From Candidatus Poribacteria bacterium (GTDB lineage: Bacteria > Poribacteria > WGA-4E > WGA-3G): a DNA stretch of 38,566 bases. The notes under the pieces are model-generated. The model worked only from the letters and a program-made list of their open reading frames with translations. It did not search any database and was not told where the DNA came from. Positions 24,468 through 32,822 of this stretch are shown one piece after another. A program made the translations under genes and the position numbers. Where the stretch lies: assembly GCA_022823085.1 (NCBI GenBank), contig JAJDXV010000143.1, positions 1 through 38,566 on the forward strand. The letters are read 5' to 3'. Each line of letters begins with the position of its first letter. Positions within the stretch are counted from its first letter, which is position 1.

Positions 24468-24751
24468 GAGACTTTGACCTGAATCTCCTAATATCTGTTG
24501 CGGCTTTTATAATTCACTTTACATTCGGATTTTTTCGTGGACGGTTTAAAAGGTTCAGCCGACCCTGGAGCAGGTGTCTCTACATGCCGATTGTCATTAA
24601 CATCGTCGTACGGCGTTTTGTACTCAATTGGAGTTGGCAAACCGCGATGGTTTACCTCTGGCCAGCAACACTCATCGCACATATACTCGGTAGTTGGATC
24701 GGCGCACGCCAAATAAAAAAATCATCTGACAGACGCACGCCGCTAACCTAA
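24464..24751 (+). CDS. Small hydrophobic protein of unknown function overlapping SCO
   Basis: 95 aa, mostly hydrophobic, with two or three helices (about 7-23, 42-50, 58-80) and clusters of Arg (FFRGRFKRFSRPWSR). It starts in an ATGA overlap with SCO, which implies translational coupling and supports its being a real gene. No family recognised. Confidence 0.65.
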   Translation: MRDFDLNLLISVAAFIIHFTFGFFRGRFKRFSRPWSRCLYMPIVINIVVRRFVLNWSWQTAMVYLWPATLIAHILGSWIGARQIKKSSDRRTPLT

Positions 24752-24780
24752 CGCATAAAGATACAACGCATAAAGATACA
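24751..24780. repeat. Perfect 15-bp tandem duplication
   Basis: ACGCATAAAGATACA occurs twice head to tail (24751-24765, 24766-24780) just before the Shine-Dalgarno of the Ig-repeat lipoprotein gene. A similar ACGCATAAG appears after coxD near 23802. Confidence 0.7.
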
Positions 24781-24792
24781 AAGAAAGGAATT

Positions 24793-27150
24793 ATGGTGCT
24801 TTACAAAAACAGCATACGACTCGCAGTCACACTCGGTATATTCCTCGTATGCTGCATCTACTACGGCTGCACAGATAACCCATATACAAAATCTATCATA
24901 ACACCCGCAACAGATGATTTTTGGGAAAACTATTTCACGATTAACCCGGATGGCGAAGTCTGTTATGAAAATGGAGAAGCAGTGTCTTGCGTAAAACTTG
25001 TGCCCAAAGGGCCGCAAGACCCACGAAACCCTAAACCGCATGTACATCTCCATATCGGGAAAACGGTATACTTCTTCTATCGTGACGGCGAGCCTGTCGT
25101 TTCCGCAGTTTACACACCGCCTGAAAATGATGATAACGATGACAGAGTCACACCGCCACCACCACCACCAGCATCGTCGCGTCGAACGGTAACGCTAACG
25201 CCTCGCAGTTCGTCTTTATCAGTGGGTGATACGACGACTATTGATATTTCTTTTAGCGATTCTGTATCTGGTTTTACGCGGGGGGATATTTCCGTTTCGT
25301 CGGGTTCTTTGGGTACTTTGAGGGGTAGTAGTAGCACATACCAAGTGCCGCTGACTGTGCCGAGTAGTGGGAGTGGCACGATAATTGTGTCGATTGGTGC
25401 GGATGTTGTGACTGAAGGAAATACTGCCGGACAGACTGAGGTTACGTGGGCAGCACCGCCGCCGCCGCCACCACCACCGCCACCGCCACCGCGTCGAACG
25501 GTAACGCTAACGCCTCGCAGTTCGTCTTTGTCAGTGGGTGATACGACGATTATTGATATTTCTTTTAGCGATTCTGTATCTGGTTTTACGCGGGGGGATA
25601 TTTCCGTTTCGTCGGGTTCTTTGGGTACTTTGAGTGGGAGTGGTAGCATATACGAAGTGCCGCTGACTGCGCCGAGCAGTGGGAGCGGCACGATAAGTGT
25701 GTCGATTGGTGCGGATGTTGTGACTGAAGGAAATACTGCCGGACAGACTGAGGTTACGTGGACAGCGCCACCGCCGCCACCGCCACCACCGCCGCCGCGT
25801 CGAACGGTAACGCTAACGCCTCGCAGTGCGTCTTTGTCGGCGGGTGATACGACGATTATTGATATTTCTTTTAGTGATTCTGTATCTGGTTTTACGCGGG
25901 GGGATATTTCCGTTTCGTCGGGTTCTTTGGGTATTTTGAGTGGGAGTGGTAGCACATACGAAGTGCCGCTGACTGCGCCGAGCAGTGGGAGTGGCACGAT
26001 AAGTGTGTCGATTGGTGCGGATGTTGTGACTGAAGGAAATACTGCCGGACAGACTGAGGTTACGTGGACACCACCACCACCGCCACCACCACCACCGCCG
26101 CCGCGTCGAACGGTAACGCTAACGCCTCGCAGTTCGTCTTTGTCGGCGGGTGGTACGACGACTATTGATATTTCTTTTAGTGGTTCTGTATCTGGTTTTA
26201 TGCGGGGGGATATTTCCGTTTCGTCGGGTTCTTTGGGTATTTTGAGCGGGAGTGGTAGCACATACGAAGTGCCGCTGACTGCGCCGAGTAGTGGGAGTGG
26301 CACGATAAGTGTGTCGATTGGTGCGGATGTTGTGACTGAAGGAAATACTGCCGGACAGACTGAGGTTGTGTGGACAGCACCACCGCCACCGCCGCCGCCT
26401 CCACCACCGCCGCCTCCACCACCGCCGCCGTCACCACCACCACCCCGGACGGTTAGAATCTCGACGGAGCCAAGTGCTATCCATAACGGAGAACGGACGA
26501 CGGTAACCGTAACCTTTTCAGGGGCCCCTCCAATTACTGGGTTTACACAGAGCGATGTGTCTGTTAAAGACGGGACTATCTCTAACTTTGGGGGGACTGA
26601 TAACGTTTACACGTTTATACTGACGGCACCGAATAGTGGGGAAGGCGAGATGGAGATATCTATTGCTGCGAACGTAATCAATGAAAGGAACACTGCCCGC
26701 AGTACCTCCGTGCCGTATACCGCATCCCCGTTAGCTAATTGGGTAATCAATATATTAGAGAGTACGACTGTGGATAATGGATTTAAGATCCCCATTCAAA
26801 GTCCGGCACTGAGTCTCGATCTTCTCGACTATTGTGATTTCCTCGAGTTAATATTAACAAAAGATAACACTAACGAAAAAGTAACAATAAAAATAGTCGG
26901 AAAGGATGACCCAAATCCAAATAAGGAAGTAAAAATAGTGGAGGTAAAAGATGGAATGGAGCAAGAAGTTGAGTCCTTGAAAACGATTCGGCTCATAAAC
27001 GAGGAAGGTGTCGTGGTGGGTGCCGGGGGGGGGCCTAATATTATTCAAATCGGACTTGAAGTAGACGCAGACGTTTCTAAAATAGAAGTTCGGTTCTGTG
27101 GTACTCATTATGAGATGCCTGTGTTTCGCGCGGCTAAGTATTCGCCCTAA
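24793..27150 (+). CDS. Lipoprotein with tandem Big_12-like Ig repeats on polyproline linkers
   Basis: 785 aa. The N-terminal hydrophobic segment ends at YYGC (Cys26), a plausible lipobox. An approximately 90-residue module follows, with CTDNPYT, a C-x8-C pair (CYENGEAVSC) and HVHLHIGKTVYFFYRDGEP; this module is shared with genes at 34765 and 35536. Four nearly identical repeats of about 102 aa (starts near bases 25180, 25492, 25798 and 26104) each contain TVTLTPRSSSLS, SGFTRGDISVSSGSLG and TISVSIGADVVTEGNTAGQTEV, like bacterial Ig-like (Big_12-type) domains. They are joined by 9-18 prolines. A fifth, divergent copy (RTVRISTEPSAI) and a unique C-terminal domain end the protein. Probable surface adhesin or structural lipoprotein. 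AAGGAA precedes ATG. Confidence 0.85.
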   Translation: MVLYKNSIRLAVTLGIFLVCCIYYGCTDNPYTKSIITPATDDFWENYFTINPDGEVCYENGEAVSCVKLVPKGPQDPRNPKPHVHLHIGKTVYFFYRDGEPVVSAVYTPPENDDNDDRVTPPPPPPASSRRTVTLTPRSSSLSVGDTTTIDISFSDSVSGFTRGDISVSSGSLGTLRGSSSTYQVPLTVPSSGSGTIIVSIGADVVTEGNTAGQTEVTWAAPPPPPPPPPPPPRRTVTLTPRSSSLSVGDTTIIDISFSDSVSGFTRGDISVSSGSLGTLSGSGSIYEVPLTAPSSGSGTISVSIGADVVTEGNTAGQTEVTWTAPPPPPPPPPPRRTVTLTPRSASLSAGDTTIIDISFSDSVSGFTRGDISVSSGSLGILSGSGSTYEVPLTAPSSGSGTISVSIGADVVTEGNTAGQTEVTWTPPPPPPPPPPPRRTVTLTPRSSSLSAGGTTTIDISFSGSVSGFMRGDISVSSGSLGILSGSGSTYEVPLTAPSSGSGTISVSIGADVVTEGNTAGQTEVVWTAPPPPPPPPPPPPPPPPPSPPPPRTVRISTEPSAIHNGERTTVTVTFSGAPPITGFTQSDVSVKDGTISNFGGTDNVYTFILTAPNSGEGEMEISIAANVINERNTARSTSVPYTASPLANWVINILESTTVDNGFKIPIQSPALSLDLLDYCDFLELILTKDNTNEKVTIKIVGKDDPNPNKEVKIVEVKDGMEQEVESLKTIRLINEEGVVVGAGGGPNIIQIGLEVDADVSKIEVRFCGTHYEMPVFRAAKYSP
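25180..26440 (+). repeat. Four tandem 306-312-bp coding repeats
   Basis: CGTCGAACGGTAACGCTAAC recurs at 25180, 25492, 25798 and 26104, giving periods of 312, 306 and 306 bases. Units differ by few substitutions, and linker length varies through CCN-codon runs, as expected for recent duplication with slippage. The open antisense frame over this region is a by-product. Confidence 0.85.
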
Positions 27151-27269
27151 ACGTTCTAAAGTCCGAGTGAAGTCTTACGTCTTTTGGTTTTTCAGAGACG
27201 TTTGTTGGTTGCGTTCTCAGAAATAGGCAAAACTTTCTCTGATCGCCTGCAAAACATAAGGAAAACACT

Positions 27270-29174
27270 ATGAAAAGAATTTATGTACCGGTTGACAATT
27301 CCGACTATTCGGATGCGAGTATCGATCTCGCTGTCGAATTCGCAAGGAAATTCGGTTCGCAGCTCATCGGTTCGCACGTTTACGCCGCAAAGATGCACGA
27401 TGTCCGCTTCAAGCAGATGGAATATACCCTCCCCGAGGAGTATCAAGACGAGGTCGAACTTGAAAAGCAGCGCCGCATCCACGATACCCTCATTACAATG
27501 GGACTGCAACTGATCTCCGATTCCTATCTTGAGGTCATGAAAAACAAGTGTACCGAATTTGACATCCCGTTTGAACCCAAAATGCCCGAAGGCAAGCACT
27601 ACATAAAACTCGTTGAAGACATTCAGGAAAGCGATTACGACCTCGTCATTATGGGTGCACTCGGCATGGGAGCCGTCAAGGATAGCCTTATCGGTGGTGT
27701 CTGCGAACGCGTCGTCCGACGTATTAGTACCGATACCCTCGTTGTCCGGGACCTTGAACCTATTGAGAAGCATGATGGAAATATCCTTGTCGGGATTGAC
27801 GGCAGCCCTGAATCTTTTTCAGGTTTGAAAACCGCTATACAACTCGGACGAAAGTTCAACAAACAGGTCGAGGCTGTCGGGGTCTACGACCCATATCTCC
27901 ACTACATCGTCTTCAATTCGGTAGTAAACGTCCTAACCGAACGTGCCGCAAGAACTTTCAGATTCAAAGAACAAGAGCAGCTCCACGAAGAGGTCATTGA
28001 CACCGGATTAGCGAAGATTTATCAGTCGCATCTCGAAGTTGCACGCGCTATAGCAAAAGAGGAACACGATTACGCCTTAAAAATTACGCTTCTTGATGGT
28101 AAGGCTTACGAAAAAATCCTACAATACACCAGAAAGACAAATCCCTGGCTTCTGGTTTTGGGAAGGATTGGTGTCCATTGTGAAGAGGATGCGGACATCG
28201 GTAGCACCGCTGAGAATCTTTTACGTCTTGCCCCTTGTAATGTGCTTTTGGTCAGCCAGCGTTACTTCCCGCAGATAGATGTGAAAGCCGAGGAGACGCT
28301 CGTCTGGACGCAGGAGGCGTTGGATAGAATGGAGAAAGCACCACCGTTAGTGCGTGGCATTGCAAAGACAGCCGTCCATCGATTCGCCATAGAACGCGGG
28401 CACTCTGTCATTACCGAGAGTGTCATTGACATGGCGATGGAAGCGATTATGCCCCAACGCGCCTCGGAAAAACTCACACGCGTCGCAAAAGAGATCGCCG
28501 AGCAGAAAGTATTGGAGTCCGATGCCGTCAAAACCTACATCTGTGGTGAATGCGGCTACGCAGCACATAACCAGCAGCCTATCCAGTGTCCTGTCTGTAG
28601 CGCATCACCGGAACGTTTTCAAATGGTGGATAAGGATTCTCTACAGAACGTTGCCGTAGATGAAGGCGGGACCGCTGAGGAAGAGACATTTGATGGGGTT
28701 AGGCTTCAGTGGTCGGAACAAGCGAAAAAGGCGTTGCGCACGGTTCCGCGCGGCTACATGCGCCGAAACGTCAAAGCGCGAATCGAAAAATCCGCACGTT
28801 CCCAAAAGATCGGCACCATCACGAATGCGTTCGCAACCCAAATCATTGATGACAGTATGGGTGAAGCCGCCGCCGTCCGTGAGGACGCACCGGAACTCAG
28901 AGCCATGCAAACACAGACCTCTGATTCCGAAAACACAAGTGTCGCACAGGAGCTTGAAAGTCCGGTACACTGGACTGAGGATGCAATTGAGCGTCTGAAC
29001 TTGGTGCCTGCAGGGTTTATGCGGAATATCACGCAAACCCGAATTGAGCAACGCGCACAGGAAAACAACATCGAACAGGTTACACTCGATTTCGCAGCCC
29101 GCGTCATTGAGGACGGCAGAAGCCTCGCCAATGAAGTACTTGGGCAGTATTATCAACAGCCAAGTCAAGATTGA
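27270..29174 (+). CDS. Universal stress protein / PCP_red / rubredoxin-like fusion
   Basis: 634 aa. Two UspA domains come first: residues 1-155 (MKRIYVPVDNSDYSDAS, VIMGALGMGAVKDSLIGG) and 165-330 (NILVGIDGSPESFSG, LLVLGRIGVHCEEDADIGSTAE). Then a PCP_red-like domain (WTQEALDRMEKAPPLVRGIA, about 345-395), a rubredoxin-type site with two CxxC pairs (ICGECGY, CPVCSA, about 428-453), and two more PCP_red-like domains (WSEQAKKALRTVPRGYMRR and WTEDAIERLNLVPAGFMRN). PCP_red is best known at the end of the light-independent protochlorophyllide reductase B subunit. The combination suggests a stress- or redox-responsive protein, with iron at the Cys site. AAGGAA precedes ATG. Function inferred. Confidence 0.85.
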   Translation: MKRIYVPVDNSDYSDASIDLAVEFARKFGSQLIGSHVYAAKMHDVRFKQMEYTLPEEYQDEVELEKQRRIHDTLITMGLQLISDSYLEVMKNKCTEFDIPFEPKMPEGKHYIKLVEDIQESDYDLVIMGALGMGAVKDSLIGGVCERVVRRISTDTLVVRDLEPIEKHDGNILVGIDGSPESFSGLKTAIQLGRKFNKQVEAVGVYDPYLHYIVFNSVVNVLTERAARTFRFKEQEQLHEEVIDTGLAKIYQSHLEVARAIAKEEHDYALKITLLDGKAYEKILQYTRKTNPWLLVLGRIGVHCEEDADIGSTAENLLRLAPCNVLLVSQRYFPQIDVKAEETLVWTQEALDRMEKAPPLVRGIAKTAVHRFAIERGHSVITESVIDMAMEAIMPQRASEKLTRVAKEIAEQKVLESDAVKTYICGECGYAAHNQQPIQCPVCSASPERFQMVDKDSLQNVAVDEGGTAEEETFDGVRLQWSEQAKKALRTVPRGYMRRNVKARIEKSARSQKIGTITNAFATQIIDDSMGEAAAVREDAPELRAMQTQTSDSENTSVAQELESPVHWTEDAIERLNLVPAGFMRNITQTRIEQRAQENNIEQVTLDFAARVIEDGRSLANEVLGQYYQQPSQD

Positions 29175-29302
29175 TAGCCTCTCCGCGCTAAGTCCGTCAA
29201 TTCCTTGCTCCATATCTTATAATGGTGGACAAAAGTTGCAAAAATTTGTAAGATGTAGGTAATGCTACTTTGTTGTGGTTGACATATCTTTAGGAGATTG
29301 AC

Positions 29303-30286
29303 ATGGGATCCCAAGATTCTTGCATTGAGACAATTGATGTTGCAGCAAATATCTTCAACGCACCACGTCAGATTACAATTTCAGATGCGTATCACGCGAA
29401 TGTGGATGTTGTTCTCTTTGATGGAGATTGTAACGACCTACTAAAGGATATTCCATCAAAGTCGGTAGATTTAGTCATCACATCTCCACCATACAACATC
29501 GGCAAAAGATACGAAGAAAAAACATCCTTAGAATCATATCTAAAGGATATGGAGACTGTAATTGCGGAGTTGGTTCGGGTAATCGCTGATACTGGCAGTC
29601 TCTGTTGGCAAGTCGGAAATTACGTCCAAAAGGGTGAGGTGTTTCCGCTTGATATTTATTTTTATGAAATTTTCAAACGCTTTGATTTAAAATTACGGAA
29701 TCGGATCATCTGGCGGTTTAATCACGGCTTGCACTGCAAAAAGCGATTTTCGGGTAGATATGAAACGATTTTGTGGTTTACGAAAAGTGATGAATATGTT
29801 TTCAATCTTGACCCAGTGCGAGTGCCAGCAAAATACCCAGGCAAGCGACATTTCAAAGGCCCGAAAAAAGGGCAACTTTCGGGGAACCCGCTTGGCAAAA
29901 ACCCTTCTGATATTTGGGATATTGTCAAACAGGACTGGGAGGATGAAGTTTGGGATATTCCCAATGTGAAGGCAAACCATCCAGAGAAAACCGAACATCC
30001 ATGTCAATTTCCTGTTGAATTAGTGCAGCGCTGCGTCTTGGCACTCACGGATCCCGAAGGAATTGTCTTAGACCCTTATGGCGGTGTCGGTTCTACCATC
30101 ATCGCTGCCTTACAACACGACCGAAAGGCTGTTGCTGCTGAACAAGATTCAGCCTATATCGCGATGACTCGTGAGAGGATACAGAAGTTCGCACAGGGCG
30201 AATTACCGCTCCGTCCTTTGGGAAAACCTATCCACCAACCAACAGGGAAAGAACGTATTGCGCAGCTGCCTTTGGAATGGAAATAG
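29303..30286 (+). CDS. Type II DNA methyltransferase (beta class, N4-cytosine/N6-adenine)
   Basis: 327 aa. Motif IV, TSPPYNIGKRYEE (about residue 60), precedes motif I with S-adenosylmethionine binding, DPYGGVGSTIIAALQ (about 258), the beta-class order. SPPY favours N4-cytosine methylation, but N6-adenine cannot be excluded. The central region (NRIIWRFNHGLHCKKRFSGRYETILWFTK) is typical of this family. AGGAG lies six bases before ATG 29303. The next gene encodes a BglII-like nuclease, so this enzyme protects that recognition site. A GGATCC occurs at its own start codon region (29305) and near 30048. Confidence 0.92.
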   Translation: MGSQDSCIETIDVAANIFNAPRQITISDAYHANVDVVLFDGDCNDLLKDIPSKSVDLVITSPPYNIGKRYEEKTSLESYLKDMETVIAELVRVIADTGSLCWQVGNYVQKGEVFPLDIYFYEIFKRFDLKLRNRIIWRFNHGLHCKKRFSGRYETILWFTKSDEYVFNLDPVRVPAKYPGKRHFKGPKKGQLSGNPLGKNPSDIWDIVKQDWEDEVWDIPNVKANHPEKTEHPCQFPVELVQRCVLALTDPEGIVLDPYGGVGSTIIAALQHDRKAVAAEQDSAYIAMTRERIQKFAQGELPLRPLGKPIHQPTGKERIAQLPLEWK

Positions 30287-30306
30287 GCAAGGAAAGCGAA
30301 ACGGTT

Positions 30307-30870
30307 ATGATTATTGCTGCCGAGTATTCATTCAATGATGGGCATTCCATTCGACGGACGCACCCTTACCTGTTGCAGGAGATTGAGGATATTATTGCTG
30401 CTGTTGATGCCGCACATCATAAAATTAAAGAGAGTAAGGAGATTACAATGCCGGGCAAAATGTTGTATAGTCCGGCCAGCCTTAATCGCTCTTTTGCTCA
30501 GAGTTTTGGACCCAAAGGGTGGCAGAAGAAACGTGTAACATGCAACTATTCGACAGACTATTATCGCCCCGGATATTCACCGAAACAAATGCGTCCTGCA
30601 TACCGAGAAATGGATTTTCTAAAAGAACGCCTTGGGGTAGAGGTACAGTTTGGAAAATACGCATTTATGGTCTACAACGTGTGTGCCAAAATGACTATTT
30701 TTCGCAATTTAGGCTACATTGATGCCGGAATAGAGATTGTTCCGGTAAAGTCCTTTGCTAATGAAATGTCTACCGGAGTCTCATATTTTGAGCAGTTCGT
30801 GTGGGATTTAGAGCAGCGGGGTGTTGCTGATATTGATATTCCGGTCCTTATTTTTGGTATTGATATATAG
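30307..30870 (+). CDS. BglII-like type II restriction endonuclease
   Basis: About 187 aa. MDFLKERLGVEVQFGKYAF (about 102-120) carries Asp, Glu and Gln at the spacing D-x8-E-x-Q of the BglII active site (Asp84, Glu93, Gln95 in BglII). The following VYNVCAKMTIFRNLGYIDAG and STGVSYFEQFVWDLEQRG segments fit this endonuclease family. It cleaves unmodified sites, with the preceding methyltransferase as its partner. The frame overlaps the methyltransferase end if started at 30277; AAGGAAA at about 30291 makes ATG 30307 the better start. The protein is shorter than BglII (223 aa) but looks complete. Sequence specificity is unproven. Confidence 0.85.
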   Translation: MIIAAEYSFNDGHSIRRTHPYLLQEIEDIIAAVDAAHHKIKESKEITMPGKMLYSPASLNRSFAQSFGPKGWQKKRVTCNYSTDYYRPGYSPKQMRPAYREMDFLKERLGVEVQFGKYAFMVYNVCAKMTIFRNLGYIDAGIEIVPVKSFANEMSTGVSYFEQFVWDLEQRGVADIDIPVLIFGIDI

Positions 30871-30901
30871 GTACGACTATTTTTTCAGAAGAAGAAAAAT
30901 A

Positions 30902-31330
30902 ATGAGCGATGTTCCGACGGTCACATTCCAAATACTCGGTCCAAACGAAGGCGTTGCCGAGAGTTCACACAAAGGTTTATGGTTTAAGGTGAAATCAGAT
31001 CCCCCACCAACGAGCAATCTTGTCGTCGGTTTGAAGGTCTGCACATCTAACGGAGAGGTTCAACAGTCCGGCACTGTCATGATTCTAAAGCATGAGAGCC
31101 ATTCTGCAGATTTTTTCTACAAGACAGTGGACGGTAAACTGGATGTCCAGCTCGAAATTGAACCTTTTGATGCGCTCGCGAAGTTAGAGTTCCCCGTTTT
31201 CACAAACGAAGGATATGTTATAGAAGCAGGCTGTGAATTTCTGGAGTATCGCGTTGGCGAATTGTCGAAAATAATCCCTTACCAGTGGAAGGGACCTGAT
31301 CGAGGCTTATGGACAGACGAGAAACGTTAA
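30902..31330 (+). CDS. Uncharacterised 142-aa protein, possible beta-sandwich
   Basis: No family recognised with confidence. The first 80 residues (VTFQILGPNEGVAESSHKGL, LVVGLKVCTSNG, GTVMILKHESHSADFFYKT) alternate like a small Ig/Calx-beta-type fold. The C-terminal third is Trp/Pro-rich. There is no signal peptide with this start. The frame is open from 30821 inside the endonuclease gene, but ATG 30902 after an A/G-rich stretch is more plausible. It may belong with the restriction-modification pair or be independent. Confidence 0.6.
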   Translation: MSDVPTVTFQILGPNEGVAESSHKGLWFKVKSDPPPTSNLVVGLKVCTSNGEVQQSGTVMILKHESHSADFFYKTVDGKLDVQLEIEPFDALAKLEFPVFTNEGYVIEAGCEFLEYRVGELSKIIPYQWKGPDRGLWTDEKR

Positions 31331-31384
31331 ACCTTGCTACAAGTACAAAATCGTAGTAAGCTTCACTGAAAACGGAGGCGGATT

Positions 31385-32662
31385 ATGCAAAAGCAGATTT
31401 TGAGATGTACATTAATACTTTTACTCGCTGTGTTCACCGTAATTACGAACGGTTTCGCCGACAATTGGCAACAGTGGCGTGGCATGCACAACGACGGAAT
31501 CAGCAAAGAAACCGAGGCACCCATCCAGTGGAGCCAAACCGAAAATGTCAAATGGCGTTTACCGCTCCCCGGTGAAGCCGCCGCTACACCCGTCATCTGG
31601 GAAGACAAAATTTTCCTCACCTCGGCTGAAGACGATGCACTCGTCTTGATGTGTATCAACACCGACGGTAAAGAACTCTGGAAGCGGACTTTAGGACACG
31701 GTAACCGAGTCGTCCGCGGCGGCGAAGGCAACTCCGCCGCACCCTCTCCTGTAACCGATGGTGAACACGTCTGGGCGTTCCTCGGAACCGGAGACCTCGC
31801 CTGCTACGATTTTGACGGAAATCAGGTCTGGCACACCAATCTCGCTGACCGCTACGGCAAATTCAACCTCTTTTTCGTTATGGCAACGACACCGCTGCTT
31901 GACAAGGATCGCCTCTATTTCCAACTTATTCACAGCAACGCATGGGTTGTCCTCGCACTTGACAAAATGACCGGTGCGGAAATCTGGAAGCATAATCGCG
32001 ACAGCGACGCAACCGCTGAATGTGAACAGGCGTATACCTCCCCGATTCTCTATCGTGATGACGAGCGTGAATACCTTGTCGTCCACGGTGCTGATTATGT
32101 CACCGCACACAGTTTGGAAGACGGCAGCGAAATCTGGCGATGTGGCGGTTTCAATCCGATATTCAGTTACAACCATTCCCTCCGGTTCGTCGCCTCTCCC
32201 GTTGCGACAGAAGGACTCATTGTCGTCCCTTCTGCTAAAAACGGTCCCGTTGTCGGCATCAACCCCGCTGCTACACCCGGGGACATAACGGATAGCGAGT
32301 GGCAGATATGGAAACGTCAGCAGGGCACGCCTGATGTCCCTTCACCGCTTATCCATGACGGTTTGGTCTATCTCTGTCGGGAAAACGGCGACCTGATATG
32401 TCTTGATGCCGAGACAGGAGAGCAATACTATCGAGAACGGACACATCGGCACAGACACCGCGCCTCACCCGTCTACGCGAACGGACATATCTATCTGACA
32501 TCTCGTGATGGTGTGATTACGGTTATCAAAGCCGGACGTGAATTTGAAATCGTCGCCAGCAACGCCATGGATGAAGACATCGCTGCATCGCCTGCCATCG
32601 CAAACGGCACACTCTATCTCCGCAGTTATCAGGCACTCTACGCCATTGATGAACAAGAATAG
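31385..32662 (+). CDS. Secreted PQQ-like beta-propeller protein
   Basis: 425 aa with a signal peptide (ends GFA|DN, about residue 26). WQQWRGMHNDGISKE opens the mature part, and repeated blades contain DGKELWK, DGNQVWHTNL, TGAEIWKH, DGSEIWRCGG and AETGEQYYRE, the GxxxW docking motifs of PQQ-type propellers. The conserved quinoprotein catalytic residues are not evident, so it is more likely a structural or assembly propeller of the kind common in planctomycete-like genomes than a dehydrogenase. GGAGG lies seven bases before ATG 31385. Confidence 0.88.
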   Translation: MQKQILRCTLILLLAVFTVITNGFADNWQQWRGMHNDGISKETEAPIQWSQTENVKWRLPLPGEAAATPVIWEDKIFLTSAEDDALVLMCINTDGKELWKRTLGHGNRVVRGGEGNSAAPSPVTDGEHVWAFLGTGDLACYDFDGNQVWHTNLADRYGKFNLFFVMATTPLLDKDRLYFQLIHSNAWVVLALDKMTGAEIWKHNRDSDATAECEQAYTSPILYRDDEREYLVVHGADYVTAHSLEDGSEIWRCGGFNPIFSYNHSLRFVASPVATEGLIVVPSAKNGPVVGINPAATPGDITDSEWQIWKRQQGTPDVPSPLIHDGLVYLCRENGDLICLDAETGEQYYRERTHRHRHRASPVYANGHIYLTSRDGVITVIKAGREFEIVASNAMDEDIAASPAIANGTLYLRSYQALYAIDEQE

Positions 32663-32696
32663 ACATTATAATAGTTTATAGGATGGACGAATTTCC

Positions 32697-32734
32697 TCTT
32701 AAAGTCCCCCTGATAAGGGGGATTTAGGGGGTTA
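32697..32734. repeat. C5/G5 hairpin repeat
   Basis: TCCCCC (32705-32710) pairs with GGGGGA (32717-32722), and a second G5 run follows at about 32727. A T-tract is lacking on the plus strand; an A7 run follows, so it could terminate transcription only on the opposite strand. It resembles dispersed C-run/G-run repeats of many environmental genomes. Confidence 0.5.
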
Positions 32735-32774
32735 AAAAAACGAAATACTCTCACTTTCAAAATTCACCAAGAAC

Positions 32775-32799
32775 CTGCCTGAAACGTAGTGGAAGGCAG
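32775..32799 (+). repeat. Structured leader element, short type (copy 10)
   Basis: CTGCC (32775-32779) pairs with GGCAG (32795-32799) around TGAAACGTAGTGGAA. The stem is that of copy 8; the loop has the A-to-T variant seen in copies 3 and 4. It ends 23 nt before GTG 32823. Confidence 0.65.
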
Positions 32800-32822
32800 C
32801 GCGAAAGCCAATTATTTAAAAA

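Noticed and set aside
25110..26303. Long open frame on the minus strand over the Ig-repeat gene
   Set aside because: Periodic by-product of the tandem repeats and proline codon runs; it would encode poly-Gly between copies of the antisense repeat, and there is no ribosome-binding site.
31385..32662. PQQ-dependent alcohol/glucose dehydrogenase
   Set aside because: Propeller motifs are present, but I could not identify the catalytic Asp/Glu set or the vicinal Cys disulfide of quinoprotein dehydrogenases.
32697..32734. Rho-independent terminator after the PQQ-like gene
   Set aside because: The C5/G5 hairpin is followed by A/G-rich sequence, not by a T-tract, on the coding strand.
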